Assembly: GCF_013403975.1 (NCBI RefSeq)
Contig: NZ_JABFDH010000002.1
Span: 620,001-684,000 of the forward strand
From: Winogradskyella ursingii
GTDB taxonomy: Bacteria; Bacteroidota; Bacteroidia; Flavobacteriales; Flavobacteriaceae
Reading direction: 5' to 3'
Length of the DNA: 64,000 nucleotides
Made by a program: the position numbers and the translations under genes. Positions within the stretch are counted from its first letter, which is position 1. Every line of letters starts with the position of its first letter. Shown piece by piece: positions 55,495 to 63,792 of this stretch. The notes under the pieces were generated by a model that was not told where the DNA came from, did not search any database, and was given only the letters and a program-made list of their open reading frames with translations.

Positions 55495-56096
55495 TGAGTA
55501 AGAATATTACGTCACATAATTTTGGGGTTTCACGTGCCGATAGGGAAATATCAAATAATCATAAGTCTTTTCTAATTTGGTTCACGGGTCTGTCGGGATC
55601 TGGTAAATCTACAATCGCCAATGCTCTGGAAATAGAGCTGAACAAAAAAGATGTTAAGACCTACATTTTGGATGGAGACAATGTAAGAACTGGCCTAAAC
55701 AAAGATCTTAGTTTTTCGCCAAAAGACAGAACCGAAAACATTAGGCGTATCGCTGAGGTATCTAATTTAATGGTGGACGCAGGTCTAGTTGTGATTTCGG
55801 CATTTGTTTCACCTTATAAAAAAGATAGAGAAGCTATTCGCTCTGTCGTTAAAGATGTTAACTTTGTCGAGATTTTTGTGAATACAAGTTTGGAAGAATG
55901 TGAAAGGCGAGACGTAAAGGGTTTGTACAAAAAGGCTAGAAGTGGAGAAATAAAGAATATGACCGGAATTTCGGCACCATACGAAACGCCAGAACAGCCA
56001 GATGTAGAGATAAGAACTGAAGCAGAATCTGTTGAAGAGGCTGTTGAAAAAATTATGAAAACCATCGCCGAAAAATTAAAACTTAAAGATGTCTAA
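55494..56096 (+). CDS. cysC: Adenylyl-sulfate kinase
   Basis: 200 residues. The P-loop is GLSGSGKST (residues 32-40), with LDGDNVRTGLNKDLSFSP, FVSPYKKDREA and VKGLYKKARSGEIKN. It phosphorylates APS to PAPS, the universal sulfuryl donor. It overlaps cysD by 8 bp. Confidence 0.97.
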   Translation: MSKNITSHNFGVSRADREISNNHKSFLIWFTGLSGSGKSTIANALEIELNKKDVKTYILDGDNVRTGLNKDLSFSPKDRTENIRRIAEVSNLMVDAGLVVISAFVSPYKKDREAIRSVVKDVNFVEIFVNTSLEECERRDVKGLYKKARSGEIKNMTGISAPYETPEQPDVEIRTEAESVEEAVEKIMKTIAEKLKLKDV

Positions 56097-56994
56097 ATAT
56101 TACTTAAACTATATAGACGAATTAGAGAGCGAAGCCATTTTTGTGCTAAGGGAAGTTTGGGCCCAGTTTCAGAATCCTGTCATTTTGTTTTCAGGTGGAA
56201 AAGACTCAATTGTAGTAACACATTTGGCGCGTAAAGCGTTTTATCCGGCGAAAATTCCATTTGCTTTAATGCATGTAGATACTGGTCATAATTTTCCTGA
56301 AACGATTCAATTTAGAGACAAACTTATTGAAGAATTGGGAGTCAATCTCATTGTGGGTTCAGTTCAAGAGGCTATTGACGATGGACGTGTGGCCGAAGAA
56401 CGGGGAAAAAATGCCACTCGAAACTCACTTCAGATCACTACACTTTTAGATGCAATTGAAACCAACAAAATAGATTGTGCCATTGGAGGCGGAAGACGTG
56501 ATGAGGAAAAAGCAAGAGCCAAAGAGCGATTCTTTTCGCATAGAGACGATTTTGGACAATGGGATCCAAAAAATCAGCGTCCAGAACTGTGGAACATTTT
56601 TAACGGAAAACATTTTGAAGGAGAACATTTTAGAGCTTTCCCAATAAGCAACTGGACAGAGATGGATGTTTGGAATTATATTCTGAAAGAAAATCTATCC
56701 ATTCCAAGTTTATATTTTGCCCATGAAAGAGAAGTGGTTTGGAGACATAATTCATGGATACCAAATTCTGAATTTTTAAAGTTGGAAGATTCTGAGGAAA
56801 TTCAACATAAAAAAATCAGATTCAGAACGCTGGGTGATATTACAATTACAGGAGGGTTAGAGTCAGAAGCAGACACATTAGAAAAAATAGTAAACGAAGT
56901 ATCCACCATGCGACAAACGGAGCGCGGCAACAGAACCGATGATAAGCGTTCGGAATCTGCAATGGAAGACAGAAAACGACAAGGGTATTTTTAA
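56089..56994 (+). CDS. cysD: Sulfate adenylyltransferase subunit 2
   Basis: 301 residues. PP-loop FSGGKDSIV (about 34-42), then HVDTGHNFPETIQFRD, GGGRRDEEKARAKER and FRTLGDITITGG. With CysN it forms ATP sulfurylase, making APS from sulfate and ATP. Cluster order cysC-D-N serves PAPS rather than assimilation alone, since no reductase genes follow. Confidence 0.97.
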   Translation: MSKYYLNYIDELESEAIFVLREVWAQFQNPVILFSGGKDSIVVTHLARKAFYPAKIPFALMHVDTGHNFPETIQFRDKLIEELGVNLIVGSVQEAIDDGRVAEERGKNATRNSLQITTLLDAIETNKIDCAIGGGRRDEEKARAKERFFSHRDDFGQWDPKNQRPELWNIFNGKHFEGEHFRAFPISNWTEMDVWNYILKENLSIPSLYFAHEREVVWRHNSWIPNSEFLKLEDSEEIQHKKIRFRTLGDITITGGLESEADTLEKIVNEVSTMRQTERGNRTDDKRSESAMEDRKRQGYF

Positions 56995-57012
56995 GGGTTT
57001 AAATAAATTGTC

Positions 57013-57033
57013 ATGCTGAACTTGTTTCAGCAT
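57013..57033. repeat. Hairpin repeat, copy B (between cysD and cysN)
   Basis: ATGCTGAA-CTTGT-TTCAGCAT, then CTCA. It differs from copy A (31278) by one C-G pair swapped to G-C, keeping the stem. It lies between cysD and the true cysN start. Confidence 0.8.
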
Positions 57034-57048
57034 CTCATTGAGAAAAAG

Positions 57049-58302
57049 ATGATAGATAATAATCAATTATTACGTTTTACCACAGCAGGTAGTGTGGACG
57101 ATGGCAAAAGTACGCTCATCGGTCGATTGCTATACGATTCAAAATCTATTTTTGAAGACCAATTGGAGTCCATTGAAAACACGAGTAAAAGAAAAGGTCA
57201 TAACGGAGTTGATTTAGCTTTATTTACAGATGGCTTGCGTGACGAAAGAGAACAAGGAATTACCATTGATGTTGCTTACAGATATTTTACCACACCAAAG
57301 CGTAAATTCATCATAGCAGATACTCCAGGACATATTCAATACACTCGCAATATGGTTACTGGTGCCTCAACTGCAAATGCAGCCATTATTTTGGTCGATG
57401 CTAGACATGGGGTCATAGAACAGACAAAACGCCATGCGTTTATTGCTTCGTTGCTTCAGATTCCACACATCATAGTTTGCATCAATAAAATGGATTTGGT
57501 CGATCATTCAGAAGAAACCTATACCAAAGTAATTGACCAATTCGAGCAATTTTCGTCCAAATTATTGATTAAAGACATTCGTTTTATACCCATAAGCGCA
57601 TTGAATGGAGATAATGTTGTTAACCGTTCTAAGCATATGGAATGGTACCAAGGCGCACCATTGCTGCATACGTTAGAAACGCTTCACATCAGTAGTGATA
57701 TCAACAAAATTGATGCACGTTTTCCTGTACAAACTGTAATTCGCCCTCAAAACGAATCGCACAGAGACTATAGAGGTTATGCTGGTAGAGTAGCAAGTGG
57801 AGTGTTTAGGGTTGGTGATGAAATTACAGCAATGCCATCTGGTTTTACTTCTAAAATAAAGAAAATAGACACTTTTGAAGGTGAATTTAAAGAAGCTTTT
57901 GCGCCAATGTCTGTTACAATGACATTAGAGGATGATATCGATATTAGTCGTGGTAACATGATTGTACGTACTAATAATAAACCCGAAGCAAGTCAAGATA
58001 TTGAGATGATGCTATGTTGGTTACATAATGAACCAGCAAAACCGAGGGCAAAGTATTTGGTAAGGCACACTTCCAATGAAGAAAAAGCAATGATAAAGGA
58101 CGTAGTCTATAAGATAAATATTGAAACTCTAGGAAGAATTGAAGATGACAAATCTTTAAACATGAATGATATCTGTAAAGTTAAGATTAGGACTACAAAA
58201 CCATTAATGATAGATTCCTACAGAGAAAACAGAACAACAGGTAGCGTTATTTTGGTTGACGAAATGACCAATGAAACTGTTGCTGCTGGTATGATAGTTT
58301 AA
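57049..58302 (+). CDS. cysN: Sulfate adenylyltransferase subunit 1 (GTPase)
   Basis: 417 residues from the ATG at 57049 (MIDNNQLLRFTTAGSVDDGKS); the frame runs upstream through the hairpin repeat and would add a spurious 12 residues. GTPase motifs: GSVDDGKST (residues 14-22), DTPGHIQYTRNM (the usual Glu after His is Ile) and NKMDLVD. GTP hydrolysis by CysN drives APS synthesis by CysD. It lacks the CysC domain that is fused in some species; cysC is separate here. Confidence 0.96.
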   Translation: MIDNNQLLRFTTAGSVDDGKSTLIGRLLYDSKSIFEDQLESIENTSKRKGHNGVDLALFTDGLRDEREQGITIDVAYRYFTTPKRKFIIADTPGHIQYTRNMVTGASTANAAIILVDARHGVIEQTKRHAFIASLLQIPHIIVCINKMDLVDHSEETYTKVIDQFEQFSSKLLIKDIRFIPISALNGDNVVNRSKHMEWYQGAPLLHTLETLHISSDINKIDARFPVQTVIRPQNESHRDYRGYAGRVASGVFRVGDEITAMPSGFTSKIKKIDTFEGEFKEAFAPMSVTMTLEDDIDISRGNMIVRTNNKPEASQDIEMMLCWLHNEPAKPRAKYLVRHTSNEEKAMIKDVVYKINIETLGRIEDDKSLNMNDICKVKIRTTKPLMIDSYRENRTTGSVILVDEMTNETVAAGMIV

Positions 58303-58306
58303 TTGT

Positions 58307-59605
58307 ATGTTCGATCTTGTCAATAGAATAAAAGAAAATCCTTTAATAAAAAAAAGCCTAAAGGTACTATTGATTCGGGTTTTAGGTGTTGTACTATTTT
58401 TTGGACTTTCATTATTCATTACAAACTATTACAGTGCTTCTAATGTTGGGGCTTATGATTTTTCCAAATCTATTCTGAGCTTATTTGGGACTTTTTGTTT
58501 ACTGGGAATGAACGAGTCTATTATCTATTATTCTGGTTACTTAAAGGGGAAAAAAATAATAGGATCGCTATTTGTTATTCATAAAAAGATGGTTTTGATA
58601 TTGTTATCAATATCATTATTGATATTATTGGTATATAATTTATGGTCATTTAGTCTTGTCGATAAATTCTTTGACACACCTGATATTAATGTTCTAATAT
58701 TAAAGACGTTTAGCATTCTTTTCTTCTATGGAATAACAATTCTAAATATAGATACTTTAAGAGGGTTAAATATGATAGAGCTATCTGAGTATTTGAGGAA
58801 TATTTTCCGATTTATTTTTTTTTTAATAGCCGTGGTACTCTTTCATTTTTTTCAAATAAAGGTAGAGATTGTAGATGTGTTTCTGTTAAATTTCATATTC
58901 TTGGCCCTAATAACTTCTTTAATATTATTATCCGTGAAGTCCCAATTTAAAAGGGTAACTCGAATTAAAAATATTTCTTTCAAAAAAATATTTCTCAGAT
59001 CTTACCCGATGTCTGTAAGCTTGGTATCTTTACTTCTAATGCAAAGTGTTGATGTGATAATTCTAAAAAAATATAATGATTATGACGTTATAGCACACTA
59101 TTCAATTGCGATCAAAATCACTACTGCTATATCATTAGTTCTGTCGTCCGTTAACGCTGTATATGCGCCCAAAATTGCAGAAATGTTTTCTTTAAGGAAG
59201 TTTGAAGAACTTAAGATTCAATTAAAAGCTTCAACTAGGTTAATATTCATTCTAACAATTCCCATTATTATATTTCTTTTTTTATTTTCAAATTTTATAT
59301 TGAAATTGTTTGGCAAAGAATACATGAACGCCTCAACAACCTTACTGGTCTTGTTGGTTGGTCAATCGATAAACGCGTTTTGTGGTTCTGTTGGTATGTA
59401 TTTTAACATGACCGGGAAACAAAATGTATATCAGATAATATTGGTGTTAGCATTCGTCATAAATTTGATTTTAAATTTGATTTTAATACCAAAATATAAT
59501 ATGATTGGTGCAGCCCTGGCAACTAGTTTTAGTCTAATTCTTTGGAATATTCTTGGAGCTATTTACTTATTCAAAAAAGACAAGGTTAAAACGTTCTTAA
59601 ATTAA
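58307..59605 (+). CDS. Wzx-like polysaccharide flippase (MATE/PST family)
   Basis: 432 residues with about 12 hydrophobic segments and a pattern of short charged loops, e.g. VLLIRVLGVVLFFGLSLFIT and YNMIGAALATSFSLILWNIL, near its end. This is the topology of the PST/Wzx family that flips lipid-linked oligosaccharides. Base composition is even more AT-rich than its cys neighbours, common for O-antigen genes. It begins 4 bp after cysN. Confidence 0.8.
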   Translation: MFDLVNRIKENPLIKKSLKVLLIRVLGVVLFFGLSLFITNYYSASNVGAYDFSKSILSLFGTFCLLGMNESIIYYSGYLKGKKIIGSLFVIHKKMVLILLSISLLILLVYNLWSFSLVDKFFDTPDINVLILKTFSILFFYGITILNIDTLRGLNMIELSEYLRNIFRFIFFLIAVVLFHFFQIKVEIVDVFLLNFIFLALITSLILLSVKSQFKRVTRIKNISFKKIFLRSYPMSVSLVSLLLMQSVDVIILKKYNDYDVIAHYSIAIKITTAISLVLSSVNAVYAPKIAEMFSLRKFEELKIQLKASTRLIFILTIPIIIFLFLFSNFILKLFGKEYMNASTTLLVLLVGQSINAFCGSVGMYFNMTGKQNVYQIILVLAFVINLILNLILIPKYNMIGAALATSFSLILWNILGAIYLFKKDKVKTFLN

Positions 59606-59612
59606 TTCATAC

Positions 59613-60536
59613 ATGCCGATAAAACTCATCGTTAATGGTTATTATAGAAGTGGGACAACTTTCTTTTGGGGACTTCTAAAAAGTTCAATATTAGAAAACT
59701 ACAAAGTGTTTTATGAGCCTTTGAACCCTTATTTGGCACAATTTATAAATAAAGAAAAAGGCAAAAAATCAGATCTCCATAATGTGGAATTATGGAACGA
59801 ATATATCAACCTTGGGGAAACTGAATTAAAACTATTACTGTTAAGACACCCGAACAAAGATAATAAAGGAATAAACGGATTTGTTCAATTGCTGGATTAC
59901 ATAAATCAATTTAATAATCAAGAAGAAGAAATTTGCCTACAAACAAACCGTCTTCACTTTCATCTAGATATTATAAAAAAGCAATTCAACAATAAAAATG
60001 TTCATATTATTAGACACCCTTTAGATGTTTATAATTCTATGGTTAAGGTGAGTAAAATGAGTACGAACATATTTAAAAAAACTATAAAAGCAATGTTTTT
60101 TTCAAAAACGCTTTTTTTTAGCTTAAATAGTGAACTCACTTGGATAAATAATTCTTTGGGTAAGCCCAACCTAAATATTGGTAGTTGGAAAGACAGGCTT
60201 TTAATGACTAATTTTGAAAAATTCACAATTGTATATACTCTGTCTAATTATCACGCTCTTAAAAGCATAGAATTACAAAGCGATTTATTTCTGTGCTACG
60301 AATATTTAATGATAAACAAAAATGAAGCGATTAAAGACGTAATGCGCTTTTTGGATCAAAAAGAGAACGAATTGTCTGTTGAAATGTTTAAGCCAAAAAA
60401 CATATTTAATTTTAACAAATCGCAATTAAGTAAATTTAAACGGGTTATTTCTAAGCATAAATTAGATGACGAATGGCTTTATATAGAGAGCTTAATTCAA
60501 AAACAAGGCATCAGTTATTTGAAAACAGAACAGTAG
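59613..60536 (+). CDS. PAPS-dependent sulfotransferase
   Basis: 307 residues. The 5'-phosphosulfate-binding motif is YYRSGTTFFWG (residues 10-20), equivalent to the YPKSGTT loop; the 3'-phosphate motif is VHIIRHPLDVYNSM near 131-144 (RxPxDvxxS). These are the two signatures of sulfotransferases. Its acceptor is probably a sugar of the locus' polysaccharide, because a flippase and dTDP-rhamnose genes precede it and cysC-D-N supply PAPS. It is the last intact gene before the decayed region. Confidence 0.85.
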   Translation: MPIKLIVNGYYRSGTTFFWGLLKSSILENYKVFYEPLNPYLAQFINKEKGKKSDLHNVELWNEYINLGETELKLLLLRHPNKDNKGINGFVQLLDYINQFNNQEEEICLQTNRLHFHLDIIKKQFNNKNVHIIRHPLDVYNSMVKVSKMSTNIFKKTIKAMFFSKTLFFSLNSELTWINNSLGKPNLNIGSWKDRLLMTNFEKFTIVYTLSNYHALKSIELQSDLFLCYEYLMINKNEAIKDVMRFLDQKENELSVEMFKPKNIFNFNKSQLSKFKRVISKHKLDDEWLYIESLIQKQGISYLKTEQ

Positions 60537-60909
60537 TTAATAATAATTTAAGCAAACTGTGGGGTTTTCCTAATAGCTAGCTGTTGGACTGAACAGTCAT
60601 AATGAAAAAAAGACAAGTTTAGAGCATGTTCGACCACATTGATTTGCAAGTAGAACATCTCATATATCTACAGGAGTAATATCTCTATAGCTAAATGGAA
60701 GGATAAGATTTTCTGTTACAGGCATTAGCAGTTCCATGTATGCGAGCACTATAACTAGAAAATTCTCTAGAATTTGATGTCAGATATCCTAAGGTCATCC
60801 GATAAGAGAGCTCGTATAATATACTTTATCAAGGAATCTTAGCACCTATCGAAAATTCATGTGAGTTTATACTTGAATAAATCTAAAATGTAATATCAGA
60901 GCAAGGAAG

Positions 60910-61193
60910 ATGGTAATTAATATTTTAGGTCATAACAGTTGGCCAGCGCATTATGACATTAAACCAGTAGAAGACAAAAATTTAATAATTGTTCAGTATT
61001 TTGATCATCAAGAGAGTACCGAGAATAGATATAAATTAGAAAAAATCATTAACATGTGATTTTGGTAAAAAATTTGGGAGACCTTGAAGAAATCTCTAAC
61101 AAATATGAAAAGAAATGTGTTTTATATGGTCGAAAATATCACAGTTTAAAAACTATACAAAACCAAGTTGAATTGACAATAAATTCTTTTTAA
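60910..61193 (+). pseudogene. Frameshifted gene remnant
   Basis: From the ATG at 60910 a 49-codon frame (MVINILGHNSWPAHYDIKPV, then EDKNLIIVQYFDHQESTENR) stops at TGA 61057. The shifted frame from CAT at 61053 goes on without a gap as HVILVKNLGDLEEISNKYEK and KCVLYGRKYHSLKTIQ, to TAA 61191. The join KLEKIIN-HVILVKNL is smooth, so one indel near 61050 explains both halves. The family is not recognised; a glycan-gene fragment is likely from context. Confidence 0.55.
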
Positions 61194-61322
61194 AAAGAAT
61201 CTATCTGAATTAATTACCAGTAGTGTCTAGATGAAATACGAAATAGATATCATCTTGGAAATTTATATTTAGAAATTGAACATACAATTTGAAAGAATTT
61301 CGTTTAAAAAATAAAACAAATC

Positions 61323-61352
61323 TTGTAAAAGGGATCTATTATACTACTTTTG
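61323..61352 (+). promoter_or_regulatory. Promoter of the aldolase-kinase operon
   Basis: TTG (61323-61325), 19 bp, TACTTTTG (61345-61352): a good fit to the Bacteroidota -33/-7 consensus. It lies 84 bp before the ATG at 61437 and begins a new transcript after the decayed interval. Confidence 0.6.
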
Positions 61353-61436
61353 CGACACATCAAACAATTCAATTTCAAGAAATAAGCAGTTTTATATATT
61401 CAAAACCCTAACTATTTAGACAATAAGTTAATAAGA

Positions 61437-62267
61437 ATGAAACAAAAGTTAAAAGAATTATTGTCAGATTTTCGTAAAAACGAGAAATCTATAATGGCAT
61501 TTAATTTACAAAACTCCTATCAGCTTGAGGCCGCTAGATTGGTTTCAAAAAAACTTGAAACACCTTTAATTGTTCAATTTTCAGAAAGGTACCTTCGGTT
61601 TTTGGACGAGAAGTATGGAATGGAATATATTGTCAAACAATTTTCCAACAATTTCACTTACTTCCACTTAGACCACTGTATAGATTTAGATTATATAAAA
61701 TATTGTGTCGATTTGGGGTTTGATTCAGTTATGTATGATGGCTCTGCTTTTAATCTTAATTTAAATATTGAAAATTCTAAAATAATAAAAGATTATGCTT
61801 CTAAGAAAGGGTGCTTAGTTGAAGGCGAATTAGGAAAAGTTTCTGGTGTTGAGGATGGTTTTGGAGATGAGGGTTCATCTTATGCTGAAATAGCCGAAAT
61901 CCAAAAATACGTCAATGAAACAGAAATAGACTTAATGGCATTAGGTATCGGCAATGCTCATGGTTTTTATAGTGACTTAGATGGGCTTAAATTAGACATC
62001 TTGAGAGAAGCTAGTCTTAACCTAAGCAATGACCAGTTATTTGTATTACATGGTGGCACAGGACTTCCTGACAAAGTGATACGAGAGGCTATTGGATATG
62101 GTGTTGTGAAAATTAACGTTTCAACTCAATTGAAGAAAAATACAATGGATATTTTAAATTTATATCTATCCAAAAACGAGCTGTATAATGAGATTTCTTT
62201 TAGCAATATGATGATAGAGGGTTTGTCCTCAGTTTTTGAAGATTATTTAATAAAATATACAAAATAA
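61437..62267 (+). CDS. Class II ketose-bisphosphate aldolase
   Basis: 276 residues. Class II zinc aldolase motifs: the catalytic Asp in HLDHC (His77, Asp79, His80), the zinc ligand region VEGELGKVSGVEDG, the zinc His in GIGNAHGFY and LHGGTGLPDKVIREAI near the end with KINVST. This is the fructose/tagatose-bisphosphate aldolase family; the substrate cannot be fixed, because the pathway gene set is unusual. It is followed by the FGGY kinase after 7 bp, so the two are co-transcribed. Confidence 0.9.
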   Translation: MKQKLKELLSDFRKNEKSIMAFNLQNSYQLEAARLVSKKLETPLIVQFSERYLRFLDEKYGMEYIVKQFSNNFTYFHLDHCIDLDYIKYCVDLGFDSVMYDGSAFNLNLNIENSKIIKDYASKKGCLVEGELGKVSGVEDGFGDEGSSYAEIAEIQKYVNETEIDLMALGIGNAHGFYSDLDGLKLDILREASLNLSNDQLFVLHGGTGLPDKVIREAIGYGVVKINVSTQLKKNTMDILNLYLSKNELYNEISFSNMMIEGLSSVFEDYLIKYTK

Positions 62268-62274
62268 AGAATCA

Positions 62275-63792
62275 ATGTATCTAGTAATAAATTTAGGTCT
62301 AAAATCAATTCGCGGTATAGTATTTAATGAAGATGGTAAACAGGTCTACTCTTCTTCTAGAGCGGTATATTCAAAATTAATAGGTGACAGAGTAGAACAA
62401 GATGCCAAAGAATGGAAAAAAAAACTGGAAGACATCTTAGAAGAAATAGCGTCTATTGATATTTTAAACGATAAAATTGAATTTATCACATCAACAACTA
62501 GCTCTTCATGTATTTATGGTGCAAATGAAGTTGGTGAACCGATAACCAAAGTTATGATGGTTTCAGATAAGAGAGCTGCGTCTGAAGCAGAAGAGATTGA
62601 GAAAATATTAAGATCAGAAAATCTTGAGTCAAAACTAAGTTGCCCAGCTTCCTCGGTAATACCCAAAGCTCTTTGGTATAAGAGAAACAAAACAGAGCAA
62701 TTTGATAATGTTAGTTATTGGCTAGGAGCCGGAGAATTTTTGAACCATTATTTTACTGGCGAAATATTTACAGATTCCTTGAATGCAAGTAAGGGACTTT
62801 ATGAGAATAAAACATATTTAAAAAATGTTATTAATAAAGTAGGTGTTGATCCAAAAACACTTCCAAAAGTTGAAGATATAGGTTTCGAAACATCTATTTT
62901 AAATAATGTAAAAAGCAATTTCAAATTTGGATCCAACACCAAATATGTCCTTACGACATACGATGCAATATGCGCTGTTATTGGTTCATATGATGGTGAA
63001 GAGAATACCGCTTGTGATGTTTCTGGCACTGTTACCTCTGTGAGGGTTCTTTCAAATTCAGGTTTAGAGAAGTTAGAAGGCTCAATATTGTCACAAAAAC
63101 TAGGTAATTTCGAGAAATATTTAATCGGTGCATCAAACAATCTTGGGGGCGGAATTATAGAATGGTTAAAGCAAGCATTCTACGATGAGAAAAACAAGGA
63201 TGTTTATTCCGTAATGGAAAACAATGCGAATGAAATTTCAATAGGAGCTCATGGAATCGTGTTCTTACCTTATATGCTTGGAGAACGATCACCTTTTAAA
63301 AGCCCAAATGCACGAGGTGTTTTTTTTGGGATTGATAGAGGTAGCACTATTAAAGAATTTTCAAGAGCTGTGTTTGAATCCACGGCATTTGTTTCAAATG
63401 ATTTATTACAATTAATAATTTCAAATGGGGTTGAAATTGACTCAATGTCTGTAAGTGGAGGCTTAGCAAGATTTGATATAGTAAATCAAATTAAAGCAGA
63501 TGTCACAAATAAGAGAATCAAAGTCATAGAGAATTTTGAAAGCACAGCCGTAGGCGCATTTATTTTATTGCTAGTGAGCTTAAATAAATTCAATTCAATT
63601 GAAGAGGCTGCATCAAAGATAATTAAAGTTAGAAAAATTATTAATCCTTCAAAAGAGAATCATGAAATCTATAGTGAGTTTTTCGACTTTTATAAAAGAT
63701 TAAATCAAAAACTGTTACCCGTATACAACGATCATTTGAATATACGAAAACGAGTCCAATCTTATTCATCTGAAACAATTAGTAATCTATGA
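62275..63792 (+). CDS. FGGY family carbohydrate kinase
   Basis: 505 residues with the FGGY hexokinase-actin-like fold: phosphate-1 loop YLVINLGLKSIRGIVF, YDAICAVIGSYDG and CDVSGTVTSVRVL (phosphate-2 area), LPYMLGERSPF, and the C-terminal SVSGGLARFDIVNQIKADVT (adenosine motif). It phosphorylates a sugar or polyol such as xylulose, glycerol, ribitol or a related compound. It overlaps the next gene at ATGA. The first loop has LGLKS instead of the usual DxGTxS pattern, so activity should not be assumed. Confidence 0.85.
   Translation: MYLVINLGLKSIRGIVFNEDGKQVYSSSRAVYSKLIGDRVEQDAKEWKKKLEDILEEIASIDILNDKIEFITSTTSSSCIYGANEVGEPITKVMMVSDKRAASEAEEIEKILRSENLESKLSCPASSVIPKALWYKRNKTEQFDNVSYWLGAGEFLNHYFTGEIFTDSLNASKGLYENKTYLKNVINKVGVDPKTLPKVEDIGFETSILNNVKSNFKFGSNTKYVLTTYDAICAVIGSYDGEENTACDVSGTVTSVRVLSNSGLEKLEGSILSQKLGNFEKYLIGASNNLGGGIIEWLKQAFYDEKNKDVYSVMENNANEISIGAHGIVFLPYMLGERSPFKSPNARGVFFGIDRGSTIKEFSRAVFESTAFVSNDLLQLIISNGVEIDSMSVSGGLARFDIVNQIKADVTNKRIKVIENFESTAVGAFILLLVSLNKFNSIEEAASKIIKVRKIINPSKENHEIYSEFFDFYKRLNQKLLPVYNDHLNIRKRVQSYSSETISNL

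Larger units (their letters stand above)
60537..61436. other. Decayed, gene-free interval of 900 bp
   Basis: No intact gene is present. At 60910-61193 a broken frame is visible (see separate entry). Elsewhere the sequence has frequent stops; on the minus strand around 60690-60850 there are short runs such as LAYMELLMPVTENLILPF with no full frame. No terminal inverted repeats or transposase motifs are apparent. It looks like remnants of polysaccharide-locus genes after deletion or replacement. Confidence 0.6.

Noticed and set aside
55522..55540. GTTTCACGTG in cysC, half of a parS site
   Set aside because: Only the left half matches; the right half reads CCGAT instead of AAACA.
57013..57048. 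Alternative cysN start at the ATG in the hairpin repeat
   Set aside because: The extra residues MLNLFQHLIEKK come from the repeat and do not occur in CysN; the conserved N-terminus starts at 57049.
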